Of a stretch of 15,857 nt of DNA, positions 1-9,218 are shown piece after piece. The notes beneath the pieces are model-generated. The model was not told the DNA's origin. It made no database searches and was given only the letters and a program-made list of their open reading frames with translations. Source of the DNA: an uncultured Rubrobacteraceae bacterium (GTDB lineage Bacteria; Actinomycetota; Rubrobacteria; Rubrobacterales; Rubrobacteraceae); assembly GCA_902805985.1 (NCBI GenBank), contig CADCUW010000299.1, positions 1 to 15,857 on the forward strand, written 5' to 3'. The position numbers and the translations under genes were made by a program. Numbering within the stretch: position 1 is the stretch's first letter; each line of letters begins with the position of its first letter.

Positions 1-376
1 GGGGAAACTCTATCGGCGAGTGCAGATACTGGGCGGAGACCAGGTCGAAGGCGCCAGGGGGGAAGGTGAGGGCGAGATCGTGTTGCCGGAAGTCGATGCG
101 GTCGGCGACGCCGGCTGAGGCCGCGTCCTCTGATGCCCGGTCCAGGGCCGTGGCGGATACGTCGACGGCCGTCACGCGCCACCCCTGCCGGGCGAGCCAG
201 ATCGCATCCCCCCCTTCGCCGCAGCCGAGGTCGAGCGCCGTGCCCGCCGGCAGCGCCCCGACGACGTTGACGAGCACACCGTTCGCCCTGCCGCTCCACA
301 CCCGCTCACGCCTCCGGTAGTGCCCCTCCCAGAACCGCTCAACCTCGCCGCCCTCACCGCGGAGCTCATCGGCCAT
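1..376 (-). CDS. Class I SAM-dependent methyltransferase, 3' end cut by window edge
   Basis: Seen: reading the minus strand from an ATG at 374-376 gives 125 codons without a stop before the window edge. A good Shine-Dalgarno (AGAAGGAG) lies about 5 nt upstream. The N-terminal helix region FWEGHYRRRERVW is followed by the glycine-rich SAM-binding motif ALDLGCGEGGDAIWLA at about residues 47-62, then VTAVDVS (the acidic residue that binds the SAM ribose) and DFRQHDL and FDLVSAQYLHSP further on. Family knowledge: this is the Rossmann core of small class I methyltransferases of the Methyltransf_25/TehB-like type; substrates vary widely and cannot be read from the sequence. Context: it is the last gene of a minus-strand module behind an XRE-cupin regulator and a broken flavoprotein, so the partner enzyme may be lost. 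About half the protein lies outside the window. Confidence 0.85.
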   Translation of the reverse strand, partial: MADELRGEGGEVERFWEGHYRRRERVWSGRANGVLVNVVGALPAGTALDLGCGEGGDAIWLARQGWRVTAVDVSATALDRASEDAASAGVADRIDFRQHDLALTFPPGAFDLVSAQYLHSPIEFP

Positions 377-389
377 GATTACTCCTTCT

Positions 390-915
390 CTAGAACTCGT
401 TGGCCACGCGGGATCCCCGGTGGACGCTATCTTGGCCGCGGCATCCCCACCGCAAGGCACGTGGTTGAGGAAGGCGCCGGCGCTCGTGCCGCAGGCGACT
501 TAACCCCGACTCCTCCGGCAGCTCGTCCACGACGCCCGTGACGACCACGACCTTTCGCGTCAGCACGTCTTCCCCGACTTCGAGCCTCACCCCGAGCGAT
601 CCCCGTCCGAGCCCGGGACGTCCGTGGCCCTCACCGCCCTGTGCCCTACGCCACCGCAAGGCTGGAGTTGCTCGGTCCGATCTCTAGTAGCCTTTCGGGG
701 GATGTGCCGTCCCGCGTAAAGAACCCGTGGACGCCGTCCGGGGGCGCATTGCGGGGCTCGCCGCCTTCCGGCACGAGCACCCTCCGCCTGGAACGCCTTA
801 GAACAAGCGCCGCCGACAGTCCGGCAGAGCCTGCCCCGACGATCACCGCGTCATAGCGAGCCCTTCCCGCTTCTTCGGTACGCACGGGCGCTGCGTTCTA
901 CGAAATTCCGCTCAT
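390..915 (-). pseudogene. Broken thioredoxin-reductase-like FAD oxidoreductase
   Basis: Seen: an ATG at 913-915 with a good Shine-Dalgarno (GGAGCAGGAG) opens a frame that hits TAG at codon 6 (898-900). After it the same frame gives YDAVIVGAGSAGLSAALVL, the FAD-binding GxGxxG fold, then GGEPRNAPPDGVHGFFTRDG and LLEIG, typical of the short NAD(P)/FAD reductases related to TrxB. The frame is then lost near 665, continues as RAVRATDV in a second frame, and resumes as GVRLEVGEDV and VVVVTGVVDELPE in a third (about 480-600). The NADP-binding and redox centre region that should follow is missing. A short stretch AGAFLNHVPCGGDAAAKIA at about 420-475, in another frame, resembles the family's C-terminus. 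A full gene would be near 300 codons; under 180 remain. Inference: a real pseudogene with one nonsense codon, at least two frameshifts and a large deletion. The C-terminal assignment is tentative. Confidence 0.8.
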
Positions 916-1033
916 GTTCTCCTGCTCCTCTCTCGCAGACCAAGCGACGCCAGAACTAGTCCGATGCCGGCGGGGTCGAGCCTACTGCCCGCTCTTATCG
1001 GGTCTTTACGATCCCCACCCACGACAGGGATGG

Positions 1034-1056
1034 CCGTGCGAGCGGCCCGCTCACGG
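1034..1056 (-). terminator. GC-rich hairpin at the end of the XRE-cupin gene
   Basis: An imperfect inverted repeat (plus strand CCGTG-CG-AGCGG, centre, CCGCT-CACGG with a 2-nt bulge) overlaps the stop codon of the cupin reading frame (1051-1053). There is no T tract after it on the minus strand, so it is at best a weak or atypical intrinsic terminator separating the regulator from the flavoprotein gene. Confidence 0.35.
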
Positions 1057-1709
1057 GTTCTCGTGTCCCCGGTGGCCTTCGGTCAGAGGGTGTAGCCGGC
1101 GCGGGATGCCGGAGTCCGCGCCGGCCCGGCAGCCAACCATGAGCATCTCCACGTCCTCCTCGCCAAGCACGTCCCACCGGTGGGGCAGGAGGCCGTTGAA
1201 GTATGCGGCGTCGCCCGGTTCGAGAACCGTGGTCTCGCCCCCGAGCATGAGGCGGAGTCTCCCCGAGAGGACGTAGATCCACTCCTCGCCCCCGTGTTCT
1301 TTGTACTCCAGCTCGTTCCTATCTGCCGGAAAGACGATCTTCATGGCCGCGAGACCTTCGGGGCCAGCCTCCGGCGTCAGGGGCTGGAAACTGACCCCCG
1401 CCGCCTCTAGAACGGCGACGTCCCGCCGCGCACCACGGTGCCGGGTCCCAGTTCCTCCGACGCCTCCAGAAGCTTACTAACCTCGACCCCCAGAGCCGCG
1501 GCCACGCGTAGTAGCCCGTCGAGCGACGGCTGCCGCGTGCCCGATTCGAGCCGCGAGAGGTGCGCCACCGAAGAGCCGACCTCTCTGGCAACCTCCTCCT
1601 GGGTCAGACCCCGCTCCCGCCGAACCCGCCTGATGGCGGGCCCCAGTCCCTCGAGCAACGCCCCGATCCGATCTTGCGCGGGCCTACCCGCCGTTCCTAG
1701 AGTCTCCAT
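1051..1709 (-). pseudogene. XRE-family HTH regulator with C-terminal cupin domain, frameshifted
   Basis: Seen: the ATG at 1707-1709 opens a 100-codon frame with a Cro/C1-type HTH (IRRVRRERGLTQEEVAREVG, SVAHLSRLESGTRQPSLDGL) that stops at TAG 1407-1409. In the next frame, without a stop, the sequence continues as DVAVLEAAGVSFQPLTPEAG, then AMKIVFPADRNELEY and the cupin core HGGEEWIYVLSGRLRL with LEPGDAAYFNGLLPHRW, to TGA at 1051-1053. Joined at about 1418-1430 the product is about 218 residues, close to the usual 180-220 of HTH-cupin regulators. So one lesion (one base lost or two gained) splits an otherwise full gene. Family knowledge: the cupin senses a small ligand while the HTH binds the promoter of neighbouring genes. 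It probably controlled the downstream flavoprotein/methyltransferase genes. A sequencing error cannot be excluded for this single event. Confidence 0.85.
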
Positions 1710-1732
1710 GACACCGTATATACCATGCAGTC

Positions 1733-1753
1733 AATAAATTTGCGGCATTTATT
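1733..1753. promoter_or_regulatory. Inverted repeat upstream of the XRE-cupin gene, possible operator
   Basis: AATAAAT at 1733-1739 and its exact reverse complement ATTTATT at 1747-1753 are separated by the 7-nt centre TTGCGGC. It lies 24-44 nt upstream of the regulator's ATG in the only AT-rich patch of the region, where the promoter should be. HTH-cupin regulators commonly control their own gene, so an operator is a reasonable inference; nothing more direct supports it. Confidence 0.4.
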
Positions 1754-1782
1754 TTACCAATAGTGCCTGATGGCCGAGGTAG

Positions 1783-1807
1783 GGGCGGCGGACGGTCTGC
1801 GCCGCCC
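1783..1807. terminator. Hairpin, possible terminator of the pyr operon
   Basis: GGGCGGCG at 1783-1790 and its exact reverse complement at 1800-1807 form an 8-bp GC stem with a 9-nt loop, about 210 nt past the pyrD stop and upstream of the next minus-strand gene. No T tract follows on either strand, so the assignment rests on position and stem only. Confidence 0.35.
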
Positions 1808-2017
1808 TTGAGGTTGTGGAGGCTGCGGCCCGTCGAAGGTTCTATCGTTCGCGGTCCCGGTTCGACGCCGTAGTCGAGTTTATCGGTACGAGAAGCCAGC
1901 GGCGAACGTAGCCTGTGGCGGCGACACGCGGTGGGAACCGAGATGGTGTCCGGCGCTACACCCGGAGTGCCGGAGGCGGTTCTTTGTGCGGGCGTTGTCT
2001 TCCGGGGTGTGACGAGC

Positions 2018-2914
2018 CTAGATAAGAGCGCCCGTCAGCTCCCCCGCGTCCATCCCGCAGTCCCGCAGGAAGTCGGTGAACTCCGCCAGGATCTCGGCGG
2101 GATCCCGGACGAAACTCGCGGTCCCGACCTGGACTACGGTCGCGCCGGCGAGCATAAACTCCGCCACGTCCACGCCGCTCGTCACGCCGCCTCCCCCGAG
2201 GACCGGGACGCCGACGGTCCGGGAAACGTCGTGGACGGCCTTGAGCGCGACGGGTTTTACGGCGGGCCCGGAGAGCCCGCCCCGCACCAGCACGGACCTC
2301 TTCCTTGCGTCTATCGTGAGGGCCGGTATGGTGTTCATCACCGTCAGCGCGTCGGCGCCGGCGGATTCGGCCGCCCGGGCGTTCGCGACGACCCCCTCGT
2401 GGGTGAGCTTGGCGAAGAGCGGCTTCGCGGGTGCCGCGGCGCGGCAGGCGGCAACTACCTCATCGACGGCGGCGGGGCCGGCGCAGAAGGTGAGCCCGCC
2501 GTGCTCGACGTTGGGGCAGGAGAGGTTCAGCTCTATGGCGGCCACGCGGCCGTCCCCCGAGACCCGCTCGCAGAGGGCGGCGAAGTCCCGGACCGTCTCC
2601 CCCGCCACCGAGACGAAGATCGGGACGCCGAGGTCAAAGGCGTCGAGGTCCTCCATGAAACGCTCGACGCCGGCGTTCTGCAGCCCGATGGAGTTGACCA
2701 TCCCGGCGGGCGTCTCGGCGACGCGCGGCGGCGGGTTGCCGGCGCGCGCCTGAGGGGTCGTGGTCTTCGGCAGAATAGCCCCGTAGACACCCCCGACCTC
2801 CCCGAGCGCCTCCTTCGCCAGCGTCCCGGAGGCTGGAACCAGCGGCGTGCCGAGCGTCATCCCGCACAGCTCGACCGAGAGGTCCACGCCCGTCACCTTC
2901 TCGCGCACTACCAC
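2018..2914 (-). CDS. pyrD: Dihydroorotate dehydrogenase class 1B, catalytic subunit
   Basis: Oxidises dihydroorotate to orotate with FMN; with PyrK the electrons go to NAD+. Seen: about 298 residues in a TIM-barrel pattern, with ASGTLAKEA, K50 in LPKTTTPQARAGN, NSIGLQN at about 74-80, and the loop ELNLSCPNVEHGG with C133, the catalytic base expected in class 1 enzymes (class 2 has Ser). The FMN phosphate site is covered by VLGGGGVTSGVD and VQVGTASF. There is no N-terminal membrane helix, also excluding class 2. Start: GTG at 2912-2914 has GGAGGT six nt upstream and overlaps the pyrK stop; a second GTG at 2906-2908 is possible. The open frame reaches back to 2998, but that part lies inside pyrK and is not family-like. 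Last gene of the operon; no pyrF or pyrE follows. Confidence 0.95.
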   Translation of the reverse strand: MVVREKVTGVDLSVELCGMTLGTPLVPASGTLAKEALGEVGGVYGAILPKTTTPQARAGNPPPRVAETPAGMVNSIGLQNAGVERFMEDLDAFDLGVPIFVSVAGETVRDFAALCERVSGDGRVAAIELNLSCPNVEHGGLTFCAGPAAVDEVVAACRAAAPAKPLFAKLTHEGVVANARAAESAGADALTVMNTIPALTIDARKRSVLVRGGLSGPAVKPVALKAVHDVSRTVGVPVLGGGGVTSGVDVAEFMLAGATVVQVGTASFVRDPAEILAEFTDFLRDCGMDAGELTGALI

Positions 2915-3642
2915 GCCAGTACCTCCGCCCGGAAGACCGGCCCCTCTATGCAAGAGCGGACGTAGCCCCCGTCCACCGGCACGACGCAGCCGTTGCACGA
3001 CCCGTTGCCGCAGCCCATCCTCTCCTCCACGGAGAGCTGGCGCAGCCCCTCCGGGCCCGCCGCCTCCTTGACGGCCGCCAGCATGGCGTTCGGGCCGCAG
3101 GCGTAGACGGCCGGGTATCGCGCGAGATCCGGGACGGCGTCGAGCACCGTGCCGTGGGTGCCGGCCGACCCATCCATCGTGGCGACGGAAGCGTCGGGGA
3201 AATCGTCGGCGGCGGCGGCCGTCCTGGCGTCGAGGAAGCCGAGAAACACGTCGTGGGCGATGTTGCGGGCGGCGAGCTCCCTGCCGAGGATTTTGAGCGG
3301 CGCGATCCCGATGCCCCCTCCCAGCAGCGCAGCCCTTCCGCCCGGGTCCCCGATCTCGAAACTCTTGCCGAGCGGGGCGGTGACCTCTATCGTCTGCGTA
3401 GCCTGATCTAGCAGCGCCGTGCCGCGGCCCCTGACCTCGAAGAGGAGGCTCGCCACCCCGTCATCGAAATCGTAGAAGGAGAAAGGACGGGCCAGGAAAG
3501 GGTCGAGCGTAATGGGGTAGCCGGCCGCGCGGGCCATGACGAACCGGCCCGGCTCTACGTTCTCGCCGGGCCAGCGGTAGCTGAGGAGGGTGTAGGCGCC
3601 GACCTCGCGGCGCTCCTCTATCTCTACGGTGTGGAACTTCAC
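2908..3642 (-). CDS. pyrK: Dihydroorotate dehydrogenase electron-transfer subunit (FAD, [2Fe-2S])
   Basis: Passes electrons from PyrD's FMN through a [2Fe-2S] cluster and FAD to NAD+. Seen: 244 residues in ferredoxin-reductase order. The FAD-binding [11 protein letters not shown] is early, the nucleotide-binding [19 protein letters not shown] is in the middle, and YACGPNAML precedes the C-terminal cluster motif. Its cysteines are C211, C216, C219 and C231 (C-x4-C-x2-C-x11-C), the PyrK signature. The start is GTG at 3640-3642, overlapping the carB stop TGA as GTGA, which suggests translational coupling. An open frame extends further up but only antisense-free shadow of carB lies there. The next gene, pyrD, starts inside the pyrK stop region. 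All expected ligands are present, so the complex should be functional. Confidence 0.95.
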   Translation of the reverse strand: MKFHTVEIEERREVGAYTLLSYRWPGENVEPGRFVMARAAGYPITLDPFLARPFSFYDFDDGVASLLFEVRGRGTALLDQATQTIEVTAPLGKSFEIGDPGGRAALLGGGIGIAPLKILGRELAARNIAHDVFLGFLDARTAAAADDFPDASVATMDGSAGTHGTVLDAVPDLARYPAVYACGPNAMLAAVKEAAGPEGLRQLSVEERMGCGNGSCNGCVVPVDGGYVRSCIEGPVFRAEVLAW

Positions 3643-6600
3643 GCGCGAGCCGCGTAGAGGCCCTGGAGGCTGTTCACGCGCCGGGTTCCGCCCCGGATGC
3701 GGGCCTCGATGCCCTGGACGGCGGCGGCCGAGCCGGCGAGGGTCGTGATGCAGGGGACGCCGTGCATGAGCGCGCGGCGACGGATCAGGTACCCGTCCGT
3801 CCGCGCCCCGCGGCCCCACGGGGTGTTGACGATAAGATCCACCCCACCCTCCTCTATGAGCGAGAGCACGTCGCCCCCCGCCTCGCCGATCTTCGGCACA
3901 ACGACGACCGGAAGCCCGTTGCTCTTGAGCACCTCGGCCGTCCCCTCGCTCGCGGAGATCTCGAACCCGAGGTCAGCGAAGGCCCGCGCGATGAGAACCA
4001 CCGACCGCTTGTCCCTGTTGGAGACCGAGATGTACACCCTTCCCGCCGCCGGCAAGGTCTGCCCCGCCGCGATCAGGGCCTTGGCGAACGCCCCCCCGAA
4101 GGTCCGGTCTATCCCCATCGCCTCCCCCGTCGAGCGCATCTCGGGACCCAACAGGGGGTCCACGTCCGCGAAGCGGTCGAACGGGAAGACCGGCGCCTTG
4201 ACGGAGAAGTGTCCGTTTGTGGAGGAATGTGGCCGTATATCGCGCAGTTTCTCGCCCACGGATACCCTCGTCGCCAGCTTCGCGAGCGGCACGCCGGTGG
4301 CCTTTGAGATGAAGGGCACCGTACGGGAGGCGCGCGGGTTGCACTCGATCACCATGATCTCGTCGCCGCGTACGATGAACTGGACGTTCATCAGGCCGAT
4401 GACGCCGACGGCGAGAGCGAGGCGGCGGGTGTAGTCCTCTATCCTCTCGAGTAGCGCGCTGTGGAGCGTGATCGGGGGGGTAACACATGACGAGTCCCCT
4501 GAGTGAACGCCCGCCTCTTCGACGTGCTCCATGATCCCCCCGACGAAGACCTCCTCCCCGTCGCACACGGCATCGACATCTACCTCGACGTAATCCTCCA
4601 TGAACTTGTCCACGAGCGTTGGATGCGAGGGGCTGGCCGCGGCACCCGTCCTCAGGTAGAGGTCCAGGTCCTCGTCGCTGTACACGATCTCCATCCGGCG
4701 CCCGCCGAGCACGTAGGAGGGCCGCACCACGACCGGATACCCGAGCTCGCCCGCCACCGCGCGGGCCTCGGCCGGGGTCGTCGCCGTGCCGAACCGCGGG
4801 TGCGGGATGCCGAGGTCTTCTAGCAATCGCCCGAAGCGCGAGCGGTCCTCGGCGAGGTCGATCGCGTCGGGCGAGGTCCCGAGGATGGGGACACCCTCTC
4901 TTTCGAGTTCGCGGGCGAGCTTCAGGGGGCTCTGGCCGCCGAACTGGAGGATGACGCCGTGAGGTTTCTCGCGCCGGATCACCTCGAGGACGTGCTCGGC
5001 GGTGAGCGGCTCGAAGTACAGGCGGGTGGAGGCGTCGTAGTCCGTGGAGACGGTCTCGGGGTTGGAGTTGACCATCACCGAGTCGAAGCCCGCGTCCTTG
5101 AGGGCGTAGCTCGCGTGAACGCAGGCGTAGTCGAACTCGACGCCCTGCCCGATCCTGTTCGGCCCGCTCCCGAGCACGACCACAGAAGGGTTCTCTCCGC
5201 GCACGACCTCGTCCTCATCCTCGTAAGTCGAGTAGTAGTACGGTGTCTGGGCGGGGAACTCGCCGGCGCAGGTGTCCACGGACTTGTAGGTCGGCGAGAC
5301 GCCAAGGGCGCGCCGGACGCCCCGCACAACCTCCGTCGACGTGCCGGAGGCAGACGCTATCGTCTCGTCGGTGAGACCTATCCTCTTCAGTTCGCGCAGT
5401 TCCTCGGCGTCGAGGGGGATGGAGATCGCGCCCTCCGCGGCCACGATGCGCGCTATGGAGGCTATAAAGAAAGCGTCGATGCTGGTGCGGTGGTGGATCT
5501 CGCGTATGTCGAGCCCCGCCCGCAAGGCGTCGAAGATGGCGAAGACCCTGTAGGGCCCCGGCTCATCCAACCCGGCCTTCACGTCCTGCGGATCTACTTC
5601 GAGCGACGCCATCGCCTTGCTCAGGCTCTCCGTGAACGTCCGGCCTATCGCCATGACCTCGCCCACCGAGTGCATCCTGGTCGTGAGCCTCGGCGACGCG
5701 CCGGGAAACTTCTCGAACGCGAAGCGCGGGATCTTGGTCACCACGTAATCGAGCGCGGGCTCGAAGGACGCCGGCGTCGCCCGCGTTATGTCGTTCGGGA
5801 TCTCATCGAGCGAGTACCCGACAGCGAGCTTGGCCGCAATCTTCGCGATCGGAAACCCCGTAGCCTTGCTCGCGAGCGCGCTCGACCGGCTCACCCGCGG
5901 GTTCATCTCGATGACATAGAAGTCGTCGCTCTCCGGGTCGACCGCGAACTGGATGTTCGACCCCCCGGTGCTAACCCCGATCTCTCGTATTATGCGTAAA
6001 GATGCGGAGCGGAGCGTCTGGTACTGGCGGTCGGAGAGGGTCTGGGCTGGGGCTACGGTTATGGAGTCGCCGGTGTGGACGCCCATGGGGTCGACGTTCT
6101 CTATCGAGCAGATGACGACGACGTTGTCGTCAAGGTCGCGCATGACCTCGAGCTCGAACTCCTTCCAGCCGGCGACGCTCTTCTCGACTAAGACGGAGCC
6201 GACCGGGCTCGCTTCCAGGCCGTCTGAGACGGCGCGGCGGAGCTCTGTGTACTCGCCCGCGGTGGCGCCGCCCTTGCCGCCAAGGGTGAAGCTCGGGCGG
6301 ATGATGAGGGGGTAGCCGATCCTGCCGGCGAGCTCCTCGGCCCCCTCGAAGCTCTTAACGGTGCGGCTCGGCGGGACCTTGAGCCCGATCTTGGTCATGG
6401 CGTCGTGAAAGAGCTGGCGGTCCTCGGCCTTGTGGATGGATTCGATGGAAGCGCCGAGAAGCTCGACGTCTAGGTCGTCGAGGACCCCCGCCTCGTGGAG
6501 CTCGATGGAGAGGTTCAGGGCGGTCTGCCCGCCCAATGTTGGGAGGAGGGCGTCTGGGCGCTCCTTGCGCAAGACCTCGGTGACCGCTTCCACCGTAAGC

Positions 6601-6803
6601 GGCTCGACGTAGGTGACGTCTGCCACCTCGGGGTCGGTCATGATGGTCGCGGGGTTCGAGTTGACGAGGACGACGCGGTAGCCCTCGTCGCGTAAGGCCC
6701 GGCAGGCCTGGGTGCCGGAGTAGTCAAACTCGGCGGCCTGGCCGATCACGATCGGGCCCGAGCCGATTATCAGGATCTTCTCGATGTCGTCGCGCCTCGG
6801 CAT
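3639..6803 (-). CDS. carB: Carbamoyl-phosphate synthase large subunit
   Basis: Makes carbamoyl phosphate from bicarbonate, ammonia delivered by CarA, and two ATP. Seen: 1054 residues (E. coli has 1073). The first synthetase half opens with [20 protein letters not shown] and has [11 protein letters not shown] and [10 protein letters not shown]. The second, duplicated half starts near residue 545 with [20 protein letters not shown] and has [13 protein letters not shown] and [12 protein letters not shown]. Each half has an ATP-grasp core with [13 protein letters not shown] and [13 protein letters not shown]. The C-terminal MGS-like regulatory domain, from about residue 925, includes [19 protein letters not shown], the region where UMP or IMP acts in other bacteria. 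ATG start, 2 nt after the carA stop; it is the only ATG start in the operon. No lesions in 3.1 kb. Confidence 0.98.
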   Translation of the reverse strand: MPRRDDIEKILIIGSGPIVIGQAAEFDYSGTQACRALRDEGYRVVLVNSNPATIMTDPEVADVTYVEPLTVEAVTEVLRKERPDALLPTLGGQTALNLSIELHEAGVLDDLDVELLGASIESIHKAEDRQLFHDAMTKIGLKVPPSRTVKSFEGAEELAGRIGYPLIIRPSFTLGGKGGATAGEYTELRRAVSDGLEASPVGSVLVEKSVAGWKEFELEVMRDLDDNVVVICSIENVDPMGVHTGDSITVAPAQTLSDRQYQTLRSASLRIIREIGVSTGGSNIQFAVDPESDDFYVIEMNPRVSRSSALASKATGFPIAKIAAKLAVGYSLDEIPNDITRATPASFEPALDYVVTKIPRFAFEKFPGASPRLTTRMHSVGEVMAIGRTFTESLSKAMASLEVDPQDVKAGLDEPGPYRVFAIFDALRAGLDIREIHHRTSIDAFFIASIARIVAAEGAISIPLDAEELRELKRIGLTDETIASASGTSTEVVRGVRRALGVSPTYKSVDTCAGEFPAQTPYYYSTYEDEDEVVRGENPSVVVLGSGPNRIGQGVEFDYACVHASYALKDAGFDSVMVNSNPETVSTDYDASTRLYFEPLTAEHVLEVIRREKPHGVILQFGGQSPLKLARELEREGVPILGTSPDAIDLAEDRSRFGRLLEDLGIPHPRFGTATTPAEARAVAGELGYPVVVRPSYVLGGRRMEIVYSDEDLDLYLRTGAAASPSHPTLVDKFMEDYVEVDVDAVCDGEEVFVGGIMEHVEEAGVHSGDSSCVTPPITLHSALLERIEDYTRRLALAVGVIGLMNVQFIVRGDEIMVIECNPRASRTVPFISKATGVPLAKLATRVSVGEKLRDIRPHSSTNGHFSVKAPVFPFDRFADVDPLLGPEMRSTGEAMGIDRTFGGAFAKALIAAGQTLPAAGRVYISVSNRDKRSVVLIARAFADLGFEISASEGTAEVLKSNGLPVVVVPKIGEAGGDVLSLIEEGGVDLIVNTPWGRGARTDGYLIRRRALMHGVPCITTLAGSAAAVQGIEARIRGGTRRVNSLQGLYAARA

Positions 6804-6805
6804 GT

Positions 6806-7933
6806 TTAGCCGACCACCGCCTTCGGCGAGACCGTGTCTATGAAGCCGTCGAAGAGGTAGCCGGAGTCGCGCGGCCCGGGGCTGGATTCGGGGTGATACT
6901 GGACGCTCCAGGCGCGCATCTCGGGCGAGGAGATGCCTTCGACGGTGCCGTCGTAGAGGTTGCGGTGGGTCAGCTCGACCCCATCGGGCAGCGAGTCTTC
7001 CAGGACCGAGAAGCCGTGGTTCTGGCTCGTTATCTCGATGCGGCCGTTCTGCAAATTCCTGACCGGGTGGTTCGCGCCGTGGTGCCCGAACGGCATCTTG
7101 TACGTCTCGCAGCCCAAAGCCAGACCGAGAAGCTGGTGCCCCAGGCAGATCCCGAAGACCGGCACCTCGCCGAGCGCGGGGCGCAGGGCGTCCACGGCAC
7201 GCTCCAGCGCCGCCGGGTCCCCGGGGCCGTTGGAGAGAAAGAGCCCGTCTGGGTTCGAGGCCAGGATCTCACCGGGTTCCGCGGAGCCGGGCATCGCGAG
7301 CACCGTAGCACCCCGGCTGCGGAGCTCCTTGTAGATGGAGCCCTTCACGCCGTAGTCGAGGGCTACGACCCGGCACCGCTCCTCGCCGAAGGCCGGCATG
7401 AGGGTCGGTTCGGTCAGGTCGGAGCCGGAAGAGGCCAGGTCCAGGCCCACCATCGAGGGATGGGCGTTGGCCTTCTCCTTCAGCACGTTCGGGTCTCTCT
7501 CTACGGTAGAGATCACACCCCGCATAGCACCCCTGTCCCTGATGCGCCGGGTGAGGGCTCGGGTGTCCATGCCCTCTATGCCGAGGACGCCGGCCCCGTC
7601 GAGGGTGGCGGCGAGTGATTCCTCGCTGGCCCAGTTGCTGTGGTAGGGCGTGTACTCGCGGACGAGCACGGCGGCGGCCTGGACGCTGCGGGACTCCTCA
7701 TCGCCGGGGATCATGCCGTAGTTACCGATGAGGGGGTAGGTGAAGAGCACGATCTGACCCCGGTAAGACGGGTCTGTGATTGTCTCCTGGTAGCCGACCA
7801 TGCTGGTCGTGAAGACCACCTCTCCCGCGACCTCGCCGTCCCCGGCGAAGCTCCAGCCCTCGAAGACGCTCCCGTCCTCGAGCACCAGCGTCGCGCTGCT
7901 GCGTCCCTGACGCCGGCTACCCGCGTGTTCCAA
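6806..7933 (-). CDS. carA: Carbamoyl-phosphate synthase small (glutaminase) subunit
   Basis: Hydrolyses glutamine and channels ammonia to CarB. Seen: N-terminal domain with [33 protein letters not shown] and the MIPGDEES region. It is followed by a class I amidotransferase domain with LSNGPGDP, the nucleophile in [15 protein letters not shown] (Cys near residue 263), TSQNHGFSV, and the His/Glu pair in [16 protein letters not shown]. Start: the longest frame begins at a TTG at 7972, but a TTG at 7931-7933 has GGAG six nt upstream and gives 375 residues with an N-terminus closer to the family norm; I prefer it. It overlaps the end of pyrC by 17 nt (56 nt with the longer start). All catalytic residues are present. 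Confidence 0.96.
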   Translation of the reverse strand: MEHAGSRRQGRSSATLVLEDGSVFEGWSFAGDGEVAGEVVFTTSMVGYQETITDPSYRGQIVLFTYPLIGNYGMIPGDEESRSVQAAAVLVREYTPYHSNWASEESLAATLDGAGVLGIEGMDTRALTRRIRDRGAMRGVISTVERDPNVLKEKANAHPSMVGLDLASSGSDLTEPTLMPAFGEERCRVVALDYGVKGSIYKELRSRGATVLAMPGSAEPGEILASNPDGLFLSNGPGDPAALERAVDALRPALGEVPVFGICLGHQLLGLALGCETYKMPFGHHGANHPVRNLQNGRIEITSQNHGFSVLEDSLPDGVELTHRNLYDGTVEGISSPEMRAWSVQYHPESSPGPRDSGYLFDGFIDTVSPKAVVG

Positions 7934-9218
7934 GTTGCGCTCCAGTCCTGTCGTGTACGATCTCTCCGCCAACTATAGTACCCACCACCCGGCCCGTTAA
8001 GGTCCTCCCGAGATAAGGCGAGTTCGAGGAGCGGCTGATCATGGTCCCCGAATCTACCGTCCATCGCTCGGAGAGATCTACGAGCGCGAGGTCGGCGGGC
8101 TCGCCCACCGCCAGCCTCCCCCCCTCCCCGACCCACCGACCCGGCGCGCAACTCATCGCCTCGACGAGCCTGGAGAGGGCGAGCTTGCCCGCCAGGACAA
8201 GATCCGTGTAGAGCGCCGCGAAGGCCGTCTCGTGGCCGAGAAAGCCGGGGGCCGCTTCTTCGAGCGGGAGCTCCTTCTCCTCCGAGGCGTGCGGGGCGTG
8301 GTCGGTCGCCACGAAGTCCAGCGCGCCGGTGCGCAGGGCCTCGCCGACGGCGTCCCTGTCCGCGTCGGGGCGCAGGGGCGGATTGACGCGGTAGAGTCCT
8401 TCGAGGGTCGAGATCAAATCGTCCGAGAGGGTCAAGTGGTGCGGGGTGGTGTCGGCGGTGACGTCGGCCCGGTTCTTGAAGAAGGCGACGAGGGCCGCTG
8501 AGAGCGTCGTGGAGACGTGGGTGATGTGGGTCCTTGCGCCCGTCTCGGCCGCGAGGACGAGGGCTGTCGCGGTGGCGACATCCTCGGCGCTCGCGGGAGA
8601 GCCAGGGATACCCGCGAGGGAGGCTGCGACGCCGTCGTGGACGACGCCGGTGGCGAGCGTGTGGTCCTCGCAGTGAAGGATCAGGGGCAGCCCCGCAGAG
8701 CGCGCGTACATCATCCCGTTGCGCAACACGCCGGCCGAGGCGGTCCCGAGCCCGTCGTCGGAGACGCAGAAGGCGCCGGCCTCTCTCAAGAGGCGCATCT
8801 CTGTCAGGCGCTCACCCTTCAGGCCGACGTGAAGCGCCGCGGAGATCCGTGCCCGGACCCTCGATTCTCGCTCTATCCGGCGGGCGAGGCCGCTTACGAC
8901 CACGGGGCTGTCCACGATGGGGTCCGTGTTCGGCATCATGACGACGCCGGTAAAACCGCCGGCGGCGGCCGAGGCGGACCCAGTCTCGATGGTCTCTTCG
9001 TCCTCGCGGCCGGGGGTGCGCCAGTGGGCGTGGACGTCCACGAAGCCGGGGAAGAGGTGCAAACCGTCGGCGTCGAGCTCGCGCGTCCCGCGCAGGTTCT
9101 CGCCGACCTCCGAGATCTTCCCTTCCGTGAGCCGGACGTCCTTGACACTGTCGAGCCCGGCCCTGGGGTCGAGGACGTGGGCGTGGCGGACGAGGAGGTC
9201 CGTTGGGGTTGGGATCAC
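7917..9218 (-). CDS. pyrC: Dihydroorotase
   Basis: Cyclises carbamoyl aspartate to dihydroorotate, third step of UMP synthesis. Seen: 433 residues of the amidohydrolase fold. The metal-binding [19 protein letters not shown] has the HxH pair at H63 and H65, with W replacing the usual Leu. It also has [28 protein letters not shown] and the catalytic Asp motif [15 protein letters not shown]. The C-terminus [11 protein letters not shown] and [15 protein letters not shown] is the usual small beta domain. GTG start at 9216-9218 overlaps the pyrB TGA as GTGA, so translation is probably coupled. This size and motif set fit the type I enzymes found beside pyrB in Gram-positive operons, not the short E. 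coli type. No inactivating change, so it is not a non-catalytic partner protein. Confidence 0.96.
   Translation of the reverse strand: MIPTPTDLLVRHAHVLDPRAGLDSVKDVRLTEGKISEVGENLRGTRELDADGLHLFPGFVDVHAHWRTPGREDEETIETGSASAAAGGFTGVVMMPNTDPIVDSPVVVSGLARRIERESRVRARISAALHVGLKGERLTEMRLLREAGAFCVSDDGLGTASAGVLRNGMMYARSAGLPLILHCEDHTLATGVVHDGVAASLAGIPGSPASAEDVATATALVLAAETGARTHITHVSTTLSAALVAFFKNRADVTADTTPHHLTLSDDLISTLEGLYRVNPPLRPDADRDAVGEALRTGALDFVATDHAPHASEEKELPLEEAAPGFLGHETAFAALYTDLVLAGKLALSRLVEAMSCAPGRWVGEGGRLAVGEPADLALVDLSERWTVDSGTMISRSSNSPYLGRTLTGRVVGTIVGGEIVHDRTGAQLGTRG

Larger units (their letters stand above)
1710..2017. other. 308-bp gene-free region between the pyr operon end and the XRE-cupin gene
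   Basis: No plausible gene on either strand; plus-strand open frames here are extensions of antisense shadows of pyrD. The XRE side (1710-1770) is AT-rich and should hold that gene's promoter; it contains the inverted repeat at 1733-1753. A GC hairpin sits at 1783-1807. Nearer pyrD, 1958-1966 can pair with 2001-2010 (one bulge, 34-nt loop), a further weak candidate for the end of the pyr transcript. GGTTCGA at about 1860 resembles a tRNA T-loop but no tRNA folds around it. Confidence 0.6.

Noticed and set aside
1840..1880. tRNA-like T-loop sequence GGTTCGA
   Set aside because: Flanking bases do not form a T stem, and no acceptor or anticodon arm can be drawn.
1931..2965. 344-codon open frame on the plus strand opposite pyrD
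   Set aside because: No ribosome site, no recognisable motifs, composition rich in Arg/Gly/Asp; it is the complement of a strongly supported gene in GC-rich DNA.
2914..2998. Longer pyrD start giving 28 extra residues
   Set aside because: The extra part is out-of-frame pyrK sequence; GTG 2914 has a good ribosome site and the family's usual N-terminus.
4959..5999. 346-codon open frame on the plus strand opposite carB
   Set aside because: Same reasons; carB on the other strand has every conserved motif across this stretch.
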